DNA of 64,000 bases from NCBI RefSeq assembly GCF_042853465.1, contig NZ_AP031497.1, positions 1,364,001 to 1,428,000 on the forward strand. The letters are read 5' to 3'. The notes under the pieces were generated by a model. That model searched no databases and was not told where the DNA came from. It saw nothing but the letters and a program-made list of their open reading frames with translations. Position 1 is the stretch's first letter, and each line of letters starts with the position of its first letter. The position numbers and the translations under genes were made by a program. This DNA comes from Simiduia litorea. Its GTDB lineage: Bacteria > Pseudomonadota > Gammaproteobacteria > Pseudomonadales > Cellvibrionaceae. This document shows positions 8,553 to 16,081 of the stretch, piece after piece.

Positions 8553-9628
8553 AACAATATTTGTATCCGTTGATACTCAAAATGTTTAAGCGTGTAAACG
8601 CTTAGAGGTTTTTGTTTGAGTGGCGGTGGCTATCGCAGTAGGGGAGTTGAGCCGATACAGAAGTATATACGTTAGTGTTACCCTTCCCTAGGTTTAATAC
8701 CTGCTAGTTAGATGGTGACGTGAAGTTCATACAACCTTTTCGCTTTCTTGCTGCAACCCAAGTGTAGTTGTAGATACGATTTCCTGAGTGGGGAGCCGGT
8801 CTCCCTTTGTAACAAACAACAAATCAATCTATCGCGTTTACCGGCGACAGAGCCGGTGTATTGTCCTAAAGCAGTGTATTGGTAGCCACGCTGACGTGGT
8901 TGTGCGCTTTTTGGCGTCAGCGCTTGGCGGCTTGCAGGCCATTCATGCACGTACAGGAAATTCACTGCTGCCACCCATGGGCTTTTATGAAGAGGTTCGC
9001 TTTTTGCTGCGTGGAAGAGAGGTAGCACGTTTAGGGAAATTACTATGCAATACACCAAGCCTATGATTGACCTAATCTATGACGTTAGACGCCGGGTTTC
9101 CAGTGAGCTGTGACGTGAGCTTTTAGCGGAAGAGCAAGTGATGCCAGCCTCACTTGAACCGTCGGACGTGGTCGCAAAACCATTCGTGAGAGTTTACCGC
9201 GGACAAGTGATGTTAAGCCCGGCATCTGAGGATCGATCAGACGTAAAAAATCGCAACAATTAACAACAAATAACAACAGATAACAACGCGCAGCGCATTT
9301 ACCGTGGCCAATTGGTGGTTTAACCGGTGCTAAAAAGCGGGCTTAGATTCGTGGCAAGTAACAATAAGGCTCTGTCGCTATACCGTTGAAATCACGGAAA
9401 TAGTCACGCAGCTCTTCAATCCGCCTTTGTGTTAAAAATTTCAAACGGTTATTTCCGACTTTTACTGGCCTCTCATGTACCCTGTCACCTGCTTATGGGT
9501 GTTCTTCCTGTGAACAAAAGTGTATGAAAAATAAGCAAAAATTGCGCTGTCGTCATGCTGGCGGCTAATTGGCGTCACCGACAGCGCGAAACTTCCTCGA
9601 TATTGGCCACCACGGAGGCGATCTAGTC
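8553..9628. other. Kilobase without a supported gene, left edge of the accessory region
   Basis: Open frames here lack ribosome sites and recognisable products, and overlap one another. Structure seen: an inverted repeat pairing GCCA-CGCTGACG (8885-8896) with CGTCAGCG-CT-TGGC (8915-8928), and a short tandem repeat at 9261. The stretch may be decayed coding DNA. Confidence 0.45.
9261..9287 (+). repeat. Three direct copies of TAACAAC on a 10-base period
   Basis: TAACAACAAA, TAACAACAGA and TAACAACGCG follow each other without gaps, preceded by a degenerate copy. The 10-base phasing places every copy on one face of the helix. Function unknown. Confidence 0.6.
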
Positions 9629-10042
9629 ATGATTGTTAAAAAGCTTAGGGAGCAGCGGTCCTGGTCTCAGGAGCAGTTAGCACAAATTGCTGGCTTGAGC
9701 CTGCGCACTATCCAGCGTGTGGAAGCTGGTAATAAGGCAAGCTTGGAAACACTCAAGTCCCTCGCCGCCGTGTTTGAAGTAGATATCGGCAAGTTAACGG
9801 CTGAGATTGTAGTGATTGATAAAGACTCAACGGCGTGGCAAGCAGAGCCATGGTATATCCGCTGGTGTTTGTATGGCGTGCGTCGGCGCAGTCATATGCT
9901 CGCTATCGAGTATTCCATGATAGTCGTAGGAATAGTGACGTTACTCACGACCACTAAACCTGTCGCTGCCGCTGCTGCGTTCTTAGGTGCCTATATCAAC
10001 ACGAAATTACTCAGCTACATTGATCAGCGCGCCTATTGGTAA
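9629..10042 (+). CDS. XRE-family helix-turn-helix regulator with C-terminal membrane segments
   Basis: The ATG at 9629 is chosen because GGAGG lies 10 bases upstream; a longer frame begins at 9569 without such a site. The 137-residue product has an XRE-type helix-turn-helix at residues 4-57 (SWSQEQLAQIAGLSLRTIQRVE). Two hydrophobic stretches follow, separated by a short turn (about 90-130), giving a 2TM tail. Such proteins are membrane-tethered regulators of adjacent genes. The next gene, 42 bases downstream on the same strand, encodes a small membrane protein and is likely co-transcribed. Target and signal are unknown. Confidence 0.8.
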   Translation: MIVKKLREQRSWSQEQLAQIAGLSLRTIQRVEAGNKASLETLKSLAAVFEVDIGKLTAEIVVIDKDSTAWQAEPWYIRWCLYGVRRRSHMLAIEYSMIVVGIVTLLTTTKPVAAAAAFLGAYINTKLLSYIDQRAYW

Positions 10043-10084
10043 TTCAGCCTCAGGCGCTCTACAGGAAGACTATAGGAAATCACC

Positions 10085-10336
10085 ATGGAATTTATTAGCC
10101 AACACTTCGCCACATTGCAGGGTGCGTCATGGGTACTGTTATTGGTATCGGCGCTGTTATTCTGGTTTTTACCGGCACTACTTGCCTTGGTGCTGAACCG
10201 CAAACATTTCAAATGGATACTCCTTGCCTGTATCCCAGCGGGGTTGTCTTTTATTGCCTGGGGCGGGCTGATGGTCTGGGCAGCCACCGGCAGGGCAGTT
10301 GAGCGCCATAGAGCAGGGCTGGAGCAGGAAAGTTAG
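10085..10336 (+). CDS. Small membrane protein, superinfection-immunity-like
   Basis: An 83-residue protein with two predicted membrane helices. The pattern of a first helix ending LPALLALVLNRK and a second ending IAWGGLMVWA resembles the Imm_superinfect family, named after the phage T4 Imm protein that blocks DNA injection by related phages. Chromosomal members are widespread and mostly uncharacterised. AGGAAA lies seven bases before the ATG. It forms a probable two-gene unit with the upstream XRE regulator. The family assignment rests on pattern only. Confidence 0.6.
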   Translation: MEFISQHFATLQGASWVLLLVSALLFWFLPALLALVLNRKHFKWILLACIPAGLSFIAWGGLMVWAATGRAVERHRAGLEQES

Positions 10337-10620
10337 ACGGCGCCTGGTCGATTGCACAACCAAAAGCGCCTATGACCACCCTATTGAAGGTATAGGACTT
10401 TTAACGTGGGTTAAAAAATCACGGCGCACCGTGTTTGGTATCAATAAGCGCATTATTGAGAGCCATTACGCTAGGTGCGAGTGATTCGGGTCATAGCGTG
10501 GCGCGCCAAGCATACTGGCTTTTGCAGCCATCTAGTTTAGGTCGATTCCACCAGTTTAGTTACCTAGCGGCGTTAAAAGCTCGAGATTAGGCATCTGCGG
10601 TTGTGATACTTGTTCATTAA
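10337..10620. other. Gene-free stretch between the XRE pair and the cytochrome gene
   Basis: No supported gene. A short frame at 10299 overlaps the preceding gene and has no product I recognise. The promoter elements of the cytochrome gene begin at 10629. Confidence 0.5.
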
Positions 10621-10628
10621 TTGATCAC

Positions 10629-10669
10629 TTGATGTCGATCAATGCCCCTCCATTTGGTAGCGCTAGACT
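10629..10669 (+). promoter_or_regulatory. FNR/Anr box and -10 element of a class II promoter
   Basis: TTGAT-GTCG-ATCAA (10629-10642) is a perfect FNR/Anr consensus. TAGACT (10664-10669) can serve as -10. The start implied near 10677 places the FNR box centre at -41.5, the class II position. It drives the cytochrome c gene at 10703. Confidence 0.72.
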
Positions 10670-10702
10670 GAAGCCTCAACAATTTTTTGGAGGCAATGGA
10701 AC

Positions 10703-11152
10703 ATGACTGTTAAAAAGTTAGTCGTATTCGCGCTAATCGGAATGTTGTTTGGCTGTGATACGGGGCCATCATCGCCTCTCGGTTTTAGCCTGCCAATGGG
10801 CGATATTGCTAAAGGCGAAGTCGTATTCAACAAGTATCAGTGTATCGCCTGTCATAGTTTAGAAGGACATGAACAGGAATCTGTTGCGAAAGAGCTTAAT
10901 AAGCCTGTTGCTCTGGGTGGAAAATCGACTCGCATAATGACCTACGCAACGTTGGTAACGTCAATTATTAACCCATCCCATAAAATTGCCGGCCGCTATA
11001 ATGCAGATAACCTGCAAGCCGATGGGTCTTCCAAAATGCGAAACTATAATGACGTTATGAGCGTTCAGGAGTTAATTGACCTCGTCAGCTTTTTGCAACC
11101 TAAGTATCAATTGATTCCCTATGAGCGAACACATTACGAACGCTATCGTTAG
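10703..11152 (+). CDS. Lipoprotein monohaem cytochrome c
   Basis: The 149-residue product starts with a lipoprotein signal peptide (Cys18 after LFG) and has one haem site, CIACH, near residue 48. The C-terminal third, with MSVQELIDLVSFLQPKY, is the last helix of class I cytochromes and places the protein among short SoxX-like cytochromes. A distal methionine ligand is probably the Met of SSKMRNYND. GGAGG lies nine bases before the ATG. It should sit in the periplasm, anchored to a membrane, and carry electrons. The perfect FNR box indicates induction at low oxygen. No partner oxidase is adjacent. Confidence 0.85.
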   Translation: MTVKKLVVFALIGMLFGCDTGPSSPLGFSLPMGDIAKGEVVFNKYQCIACHSLEGHEQESVAKELNKPVALGGKSTRIMTYATLVTSIINPSHKIAGRYNADNLQADGSSKMRNYNDVMSVQELIDLVSFLQPKYQLIPYERTHYERYR

Positions 11153-11229
11153 GGGTTAGGTCTTGTCTATGTAGGCTTTGGCTAGTGGCGTGAAGGCTTG
11201 TTGAGTTTCACGTGCATGAAAACCAGAAT

Positions 11230-11264
11230 TTGAATGCGTCAGCGTAGTGCAGCTGCGCATTCAA
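11230..11264. terminator. Hairpin between convergent genes
   Basis: TTGAATGCG plus CAGC pairs with GCTG plus CGCATTCAA (one bulged T, eight-base loop) between the stops of the cytochrome gene and the minus-strand lipoprotein gene. There is no T tract, so termination is only suggested by position. Confidence 0.4.
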
Positions 11265-11270
11265 GGTTAC

Positions 11271-11744
11271 CTATTCGCCCAGCGAAGCGATGATTTTTCG
11301 TTTGGTTTCTTGAAGTCTGGCCGTAACGTCTTCTATAACATCCTCATTGATTCGATCGTCCAAATACGCCAACGCTTGTTCATAGTCTAGATATCGGTAA
11401 TCCTTCTCCATACCTTGATTGACAGGGTATTTTTGCATGACTTCTTTTATTGGCACCCGCTTGAAAACCACGACCTTAACATCGTAAGCCCTTGGCCTTG
11501 AGTCACCGTGCGCTTGCCATTGCCACCATTCGTTACCGATTACCTCACCGGCGATAACCTGTGGGCCAAAGTCTTGATAGTCAAGAACAATAGCATTATC
11601 TGTCGGGGTCCAAATGCAAGATGTGATCAAGAGCGCTGCCAAGAGCAGGATATTGTGCGACACGGTTAGGCCGAGAAACCTTTCGTACTTAGTTATTGAC
11701 GTTACTAAAATCGATCTGTTCCTTGGGTCCAACTCTAATTGCAA
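11271..11744 (-). CDS. Hypothetical lipoprotein, third gene of the L,D-transpeptidase operon
   Basis: A 157-residue frame with a hydrophobic segment ending in the lipobox LLITSC (Cys43 in this frame), followed by about 114 polar residues ending in a charged helix. The frame opens with TTG, 10 bases inside the preceding gene, without a clear ribosome site; translational coupling would explain that. GTG at 11663 would give a shorter signal peptide but lacks a positive N-region. No family recognised. Position last in an operon after an L,D-transpeptidase-like gene, and the periplasmic lipoprotein form, fit an immunity or accessory protein. That role is inferred. Confidence 0.65.
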   Translation of the reverse strand: MQLELDPRNRSILVTSITKYERFLGLTVSHNILLLAALLITSCIWTPTDNAIVLDYQDFGPQVIAGEVIGNEWWQWQAHGDSRPRAYDVKVVVFKRVPIKEVMQKYPVNQGMEKDYRYLDYEQALAYLDDRINEDVIEDVTARLQETKRKIIASLGE

Positions 11745-12391
11745 AGTGGTTGATTTGATTGATGGTGGCGACTCGAAAGAATATTCCCATTGTTGATATC
11801 AATTTCAACGCGACTCAATTCACCTTCCTGTTTGATAAGTGCAACGAGTTTGCCGTGACATAACTGTGGGTCTGCGTCTACCCAAAGAATCGGTGTCGAC
11901 CAGCCAAGTACAGGGCTGTAGCAGCTGCTAGTATCCTCGTTCTCCTTATACAGAGAAGGGCGGTTGCAGGCGAGCAGGGACGAGTGATCGGAAAGGATGA
12001 GTGAATTTTTTTTAAAAACTAATTCGCCCTTGTGCCAACCGGCGTTAGTGAAAACATAATGCCCCCCCCTATACGTAGCTAGCTGGACCGCACCTTTGTG
12101 CTCAAAAAATTGTAGTGCACTGTCATCGATTCCCCATTCCGATGGAGTCGCCTTGTTACTTTCTAATAACACAATATAGGGGATGTTTTCGCCATTGGGA
12201 TCGATTTTGTAACCAGCCACAAATAGGCCATGTTCACTTTCAAATCCCAGATAGCTATTGTCTAGGCTAGTATCTATTCGATGGCCATTTTTGGTAAAGC
12301 TCCCATCGGTATTCCAAGCTGTTTGTGCGCTCGAGCAGCCAGATGTAATGATTAGTGTGAACAGAATAAGTGATCTATTTAAAAGTTTCAT
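11735..12391 (-). CDS. Hypothetical lipoprotein, second gene of the L,D-transpeptidase operon
   Basis: The 218-residue product begins with a clear lipoprotein signal peptide (LIITSGC, Cys19). The mature part is rich in beta-type segments and contains two further paired cysteines, one in CYSPVLGW. No family recognised. Its start overlaps the end of the transpeptidase-like gene by 17 bases and its end overlaps the next gene by 10, so the three are co-translated. An inhibitor anchored in the periplasm is what a cell would need against a peptidoglycan-attacking toxin, so an immunity role is plausible but unproven. The coding strand carries a run of eight G (12062-12069). Confidence 0.75.
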   Translation of the reverse strand: MKLLNRSLILFTLIITSGCSSAQTAWNTDGSFTKNGHRIDTSLDNSYLGFESEHGLFVAGYKIDPNGENIPYIVLLESNKATPSEWGIDDSALQFFEHKGAVQLATYRGGHYVFTNAGWHKGELVFKKNSLILSDHSSLLACNRPSLYKENEDTSSCYSPVLGWSTPILWVDADPQLCHGKLVALIKQEGELSRVEIDINNGNILSSRHHQSNQPLCN

Positions 12392-13013
12392 GATATTTAT
12401 GCACTATAAACGTGGTTCCTGGTTTAAAAGCACCTGCGGTTATAAGCAGATCTTTCTCGTTTGGTTTGAGGTGAATGCAACCATGGGAAAAGGTCATAAT
12501 GATCGGTTTTCCCGTAGATTGTTGTGCCTCATTATCTGGCGTGGTATGAAACATCTGACCGGATAATCTTTCCGAGCCATCCATCCTTCGGTTTCCGTTC
12601 AAGTCTTTATACCAGCGAATTGCGATGGGGCCGAAATCATTGAATACCCAAACTGAAGGTACTTTTCTGAGGTTATAAAGATCATAATATAGATTAATAA
12701 TTTGCTGGCGTTCTATCTGATGATCATTTTTAATCGACGCCCAATTTCCATTGGTGAGTTGATACCATACATCGTTTATATCAGGTTTGTCTTTTAGGGG
12801 AGTGCCCCACTTTATTCTTGATAATTGCCAAGTATTGGTGCGATAAGCATGAGACTCTGCAATGACGTAATGACCCGGCCACGTAGGCTCTTCGGCCATC
12901 CGCGGGTCATTTCCAATGGAGGCCGGTCCGCCCCATGCTTCGTAACTACGAGCCTTAGTGTTGCCATCCAGTAACACCAGAAGCTTTTGCCCTGGGTAAA
13001 AGTGAAGTTCCAT
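12375..13013 (-). CDS. L,D-transpeptidase (YkuD)-like protein without signal peptide; candidate antibacterial effector
   Basis: A 212-residue protein with the YkuD catalytic signature: conserved His156 in MFHTTP, then SHGCIHL with nucleophile Cys179. L,D-transpeptidase-fold enzymes form or cut peptide bonds in peptidoglycan, normally in the periplasm. This one has no signal peptide or membrane segment. AAGGA seven bases before the ATG at 13013 makes a longer N-terminus unlikely. Cytoplasmic enzymes of this fold are known as type VI secretion effectors (Tlde-type). Two overlapping downstream genes encode periplasmic lipoproteins, the arrangement expected of effector and immunity. No secretion genes are in the window. 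Catalytic family is firm; effector role is inferred. Confidence 0.78.
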   Translation of the reverse strand: MELHFYPGQKLLVLLDGNTKARSYEAWGGPASIGNDPRMAEEPTWPGHYVIAESHAYRTNTWQLSRIKWGTPLKDKPDINDVWYQLTNGNWASIKNDHQIERQQIINLYYDLYNLRKVPSVWVFNDFGPIAIRWYKDLNGNRRMDGSERLSGQMFHTTPDNEAQQSTGKPIIMTFSHGCIHLKPNEKDLLITAGAFKPGTTFIVHKYHETFK

Positions 13014-13455
13014 CGTAAAGTCCTTTTTAAAATGAGAAACGCCTTAATGCTGAGAGGCAATGTAGGTATTGCCGCCCGTTAGGCCGATATCCTACACGAT
13101 TGTAAGCATGGATAAAGTTTTTCGTTAATCCTAATGTTTGAGCAAGGTAGTAGGTACTAACTATTTGAGGTGTATATTTTTTTAAGCGGCACTGTGGTGC
13201 TATTTACGTTAACGGTATGTCCCAGCAGAAAGGGGGGCATGATGAGGCTAAGGTTACTGGCCAAATTATTATCTGCCGTCAAATATATTCTGGCTTCCTG
13301 TTGAGTGGTAGTAGATGAAAAAACGATGATGCCCGAAGCCAGAGCGTGCATGTTCGAAAAGCCAACTTAGAGCCGTATTTCAACACAAAGGCCTATTGAA
13401 TTGGTTTTAGCTTCTTGGCATCGTGGCTCATCAAATATCGACAAGGACGAACGCT
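13014..13455. other. Divergent intergenic region between the transpeptidase-like and nuclease-like genes
   Basis: The stretch must hold both promoters. A 64-codon minus-strand frame (13157-13351) has no ribosome site and is not called. No repeat or RNA gene seen. Confidence 0.45.
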
Positions 13456-14172
13456 ATGCATTTCAGACTTAACCCCAATGGTTATACGCTATCGGGCCCG
13501 CTAACGTGGTTTGCGGGTAATGTACCTTATGATTCAGCTAGTGGCGTTGTCCACCGGACTTTACATAATCAAACGGGTCACATTGGTCCCTTGCCCGGTG
13601 ACATGGCACGCTCTGCGGTAGGTTTAATTAACGGAGATTTGGGTGCGGTATTGGGAGATAGAGATGCAGGTCTAGGCCGTAGCTGGGAAAGATTGCATTT
13701 AATCGGCGTAAGTGCAGGCTTGCTGAGCGAGCGGCGTTATTCTAACTACAATACAGTTATTGGGAGTCATGCGATGAACACCGCAATGATACCTTTTGAA
13801 GGTATCGCTAACTGGGTGTTGTCGCAGGGGCGCAGTTACCGCTACGTGGTCAATGTTGATGAACACAAGACCCTTAATTTCATTGATAAAAATGGCGCTG
13901 CTAGAGAAGAAAAAGTACCGGTTAAATTACGTCAGGCCATTTCCTATACTTCTGAGAACGATGCTGATATTTGGATTACCATTTGTCAGACGCATCAGGA
14001 TTCACGGGTCGCTGGTCTATCGACTGATGTCGTCATTGGTTACAGTGCGGATATCATGGATGAACATAAGATGAAGACCAGTAGCTGGGAGGCAGTTTAC
14101 GCTCAGATAGCGGCAATAGATCAGCAGGTAAAAGATACTCAAGCTAGTGGAAAATGGAACTTGGTAAAATAA
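13456..14172 (+). CDS. Hypothetical protein, nuclease-toxin-like central motif
   Basis: The ATG at 13456 has AAGGA eight bases upstream and gives 238 residues; an upstream GTG at 13423 has none. There is no signal peptide. The central part, WERLHLIG (His81) followed by SNYNTVIGSHAMNTAMIPFE, resembles the His...Asn...GTxxxN pattern of DNA/RNA non-specific endonuclease-type domains at the ends of polymorphic toxins. The match is by eye. The gene is divergent from the transpeptidase operon and faces three small paralogues. It could be a second effector, or a protein of another function. A hairpin follows the stop. Confidence 0.55.
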   Translation: MHFRLNPNGYTLSGPLTWFAGNVPYDSASGVVHRTLHNQTGHIGPLPGDMARSAVGLINGDLGAVLGDRDAGLGRSWERLHLIGVSAGLLSERRYSNYNTVIGSHAMNTAMIPFEGIANWVLSQGRSYRYVVNVDEHKTLNFIDKNGAAREEKVPVKLRQAISYTSENDADIWITICQTHQDSRVAGLSTDVVIGYSADIMDEHKMKTSSWEAVYAQIAAIDQQVKDTQASGKWNLVK

Positions 14173-14193
14173 GAAATCTGTTGGGGTTGTGCG

Positions 14194-14223
14194 GTGAGAA
14201 GCAGTGTGGGTGCTGCTTTTCAC
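14194..14223 (+). terminator. Hairpin after the nuclease-like gene
   Basis: GTGAGAAGCAG (14194-14204) pairs with CTGCTTTTCAC (14213-14223) with one G-T pair. It lies 22 bases after the stop. Only a weak T-rich tail follows. Confidence 0.4.
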
Positions 14224-14310
14224 TGCGACGTGTGGTTTTAATATGTGGGAGTTTTTGCACCGACCCTAAATTTGAACCCAAAAATCAATTGAATGGAAGA
14301 GCTCGGCTAG

Positions 14311-14601
14311 CTAGTTATCATCCTCAACAGATTCCCAAACTTCGCCATACCCAGCTGATCTAAAATACGCCATAAAGGTGATGATTATCTTTTCCAGTAT
14401 GTACTCTGTACTTTCACCTGTTTCTTTGTCTTCTTGGTTAGATCGCTCTACTATACGCCAGAAAAACTTAGCGAGATGTAGTGCCTCGTCTTTATTGCTC
14501 AATTGGTCTTTATGTATGATTTCTTTCGTGAGTTGATCACTCATAAGTTCCGCATAATGCAAAATTGTGGGCTTTTCTTCTGGGTTGGAGTAGGGGATCA
14601 T
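14311..14601 (-). CDS. Small acidic helical protein, paralogue 3 of a tandem family
   Basis: A 96-residue protein with no signal peptide. It shares with its two upstream neighbours the pattern hhYAE.LxxQLxxEII, an EEAxxLxxFFW segment, and ILEKxxxxFxxYxxxxGY-xxxWE near the end. It is the most diverged of the three and its ribosome site is weak (AAGAG too close to the ATG), so the start is less certain. No family recognised. Tandem small acidic paralogues are often immunity or antitoxin arrays; that is an inference. Confidence 0.65.
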   Translation of the reverse strand: MIPYSNPEEKPTILHYAELMSDQLTKEIIHKDQLSNKDEALHLAKFFWRIVERSNQEDKETGESTEYILEKIIITFMAYFRSAGYGEVWESVEDDN

Positions 14602-14624
14602 TCTCTTGATTTAATTGTGCCGCT

Positions 14625-14657
14625 AATAGCGCTCGCCGTTTTTAAGATTGCGCTATT
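14625..14657. repeat. Intercistronic inverted repeat
   Basis: AATAGCGC (14625-14632) and GCGCTATT (14650-14657) form a perfect eight-base dyad between two of the tandem paralogues, overlapping the stop codon of the middle gene. Confidence 0.5.
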
Positions 14658-14973
14658 GTGCATGATATTTGTCGTGGCCTTTAGACCATTCTTGCTCGTA
14701 GCCTTGCTTTTTAAAGTAACCGGTGAAAATATAGAGTGTCTTCTCTAGCCAAGACTGTAGGTCTTCGATGCCTTCAACGACTTTATTGTTACTTTCATCT
14801 TCAACTGCTTGATCAATCATTTCCCAGAAAAAATGGGCTAGTTTCTCAGCATCTTCTTTACTGTTGAGATTCTCTTTGCTTGTCACAATCGATGTTGCGA
14901 TATCACAATGTAATTCATTGGCGTAATGTAAAACTAGTGATTTAACGGGTTGGTTGGATTTATTGAAATTCAT
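14653..14973 (-). CDS. Small acidic helical protein, paralogue 2 of a tandem family
   Basis: A 106-residue soluble protein with AAGGA five bases before its ATG. Landmarks are LVLHYANELHCDIATSI, EDAEKLAHFFWEMIDQAVED and LEKTLYIFTGYFKKQGYEQEW, which align with the genes on either side. Predicted fully helical and acidic. It is separated from the next gene by 51 bases that contain an inverted repeat. Function unknown; see the first copy for context. Confidence 0.75.
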   Translation of the reverse strand: MNFNKSNQPVKSLVLHYANELHCDIATSIVTSKENLNSKEDAEKLAHFFWEMIDQAVEDESNNKVVEGIEDLQSWLEKTLYIFTGYFKKQGYEQEWSKGHDKYHAQ

Positions 14974-15050
14974 TATTTCCTTGTGTCATTAGTGTTAGTC
15001 ACGCCTTCTTTATATTAGGTGGTTAGGTTTTCAATGTGGTTTTAGGGGGA

Positions 15051-15368
15051 CTACCTGTTAATGTCATTTGATTCATCGGTCCAAATTTGAAAGAACTCCA
15101 ATTTTTTCATATAGCCGATGAAGATGTTCATCAACTTCTCCATCCATCGTTCAAGGTCATAGGAGCTAGCAATGTCTGCGCCTTGCTCATAGTCTTCTGC
15201 TGCTAAGTCTGCCATTGTCCAAAAAAATCGAGTTAGTTCTCTTGCTTCTTCTATATTTGAAATATCTCGATTATTGTTAATGATTTCTAATGCAAGCTGG
15301 CTATCCAGCTTTTCTGCATAGTATTTCGTAAGCTCGAGAGCTTCGCCTTGATCGTGAAAATCAATCAT
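15051..15368 (-). CDS. Small acidic helical protein, paralogue 1 of a tandem family
   Basis: A 105-residue soluble protein, first in transcription order of three tandem paralogues. It has the strongest ribosome site (GGAGG nine bases before the ATG). Key segments are LTKYYAEKLDSQLALEII, EEARELTRFFWTMADLAAED and LERWMEKLMNIFIGYMKK. No cysteines or histidine clusters that would suggest catalysis are seen. The family is not one I recognise. The triplet converges on the nuclease-like gene at 13456, which makes a link with it possible but unproven. Confidence 0.75.
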   Translation of the reverse strand: MIDFHDQGEALELTKYYAEKLDSQLALEIINNNRDISNIEEARELTRFFWTMADLAAEDYEQGADIASSYDLERWMEKLMNIFIGYMKKLEFFQIWTDESNDINR

Positions 15369-15862
15369 TACTATAAGCCTCCAGTGGAAAATCGTTCATT
15401 ACTGACATTCGTTGTGATATGAACGTCAATTTTTCACTCTGATTTCAGCGCTATGTAGGTGATTTTTTCACTTTCTTTGTGTGGTCAACGTGCGGAAGTC
15501 TAGCAAAGAACGCGCGTTATTTACGGAAAATATATTCGGGCCAAGCAGAGCCATCGGCGTCCTGTCGATCACTCTGCGGGCAGCAAAGCTGGCCCAAATT
15601 TCTGCTTATAGTTTGTCCTACCCTGCGGGTCCTTTATCGAGACGTGCAGGTAGTTTCCCTTCCGGGTGCTGGCGCGAAAAAAGTTTATCCGGTCGAGTTT
15701 TCGTACCCTTTTCGGAGTCGATCCTTTTATCCTTTGCGGGTGCAATTTTTCTTAATATGTGACATTGCTTTTAACACTGCCTGTTGGGCTTTATTCGCAG
15801 CAGATATTGGATCTGCTTCAGTAGGTAAAACGGTAAATTGCTTTTCTTGGTCTGTTAAGGGC
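15369..15862. other. Gene-free stretch with a degenerate palindromic-element head
   Basis: The bases 15447-15500 (GTAGGTGATTTTTTCACTTTCTTTGTGTGGTCAA and on) match 16868-16905 and the head of the element at 20247. Plus-strand frames here have no ribosome site and are not called. Confidence 0.45.
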
Positions 15863-16081
15863 TTATTGCTCATCTTCCTTGTCCTCATCTAAATCAATAA
15901 TCATTTTACCGTTTTTATCGGTAGCGCCAGAGGCCATACCTTCAGGTTCTTTTGGCCCATTTTTATTGGCTTCCATGGCCTCAGAAAGCTTTCTTAAACC
16001 AGCCTTTGCCCGTTCTTCCTTGGTAAGGTGTTTTAGCTTTTCAGTATGTGCCGCGTCGAAATCTTCAATATTGTCTGTCAT
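15863..16081 (-). CDS. Hypothetical acidic microprotein coupled to a GNAT gene
   Basis: A 72-residue, highly charged protein with no membrane segment: a helical N-terminal half (EKLKHLTKEERAKAGLRKLS) and an acidic C-terminus (DLDEDKEDEQ). Its ATG overlaps the TAA of the GNAT gene by one base (TAATG), which indicates translational coupling and matched expression. No family recognised. It could be a partner or substrate of the acetyltransferase-like protein. Confidence 0.65.
   Translation of the reverse strand: MTDNIEDFDAAHTEKLKHLTKEERAKAGLRKLSEAMEANKNGPKEPEGMASGATDKNGKMIIDLDEDKEDEQ

Noticed and set aside
8708..9066. Opposed frames of 116 and 92 codons
   Set aside because: They overlap on opposite strands, contain the inverted repeat at 8885, and neither has a start signal or known motif.
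9070..9090. GTTAGAC as a possible integron attC right-hand site
   Set aside because: No matching RYYYAAC partner within 60-130 bases and no attC-like dyad; no integrase in the window.
13157..13351. 64-codon minus-strand frame in the divergent region
   Set aside because: No ribosome site before its ATG and no family resemblance.
15479..15892. Plus-strand frames of 137 and 93 codons
   Set aside because: Overlapping each other in a repeat-containing stretch, without ribosome sites; the minus-strand genes around are better supported.
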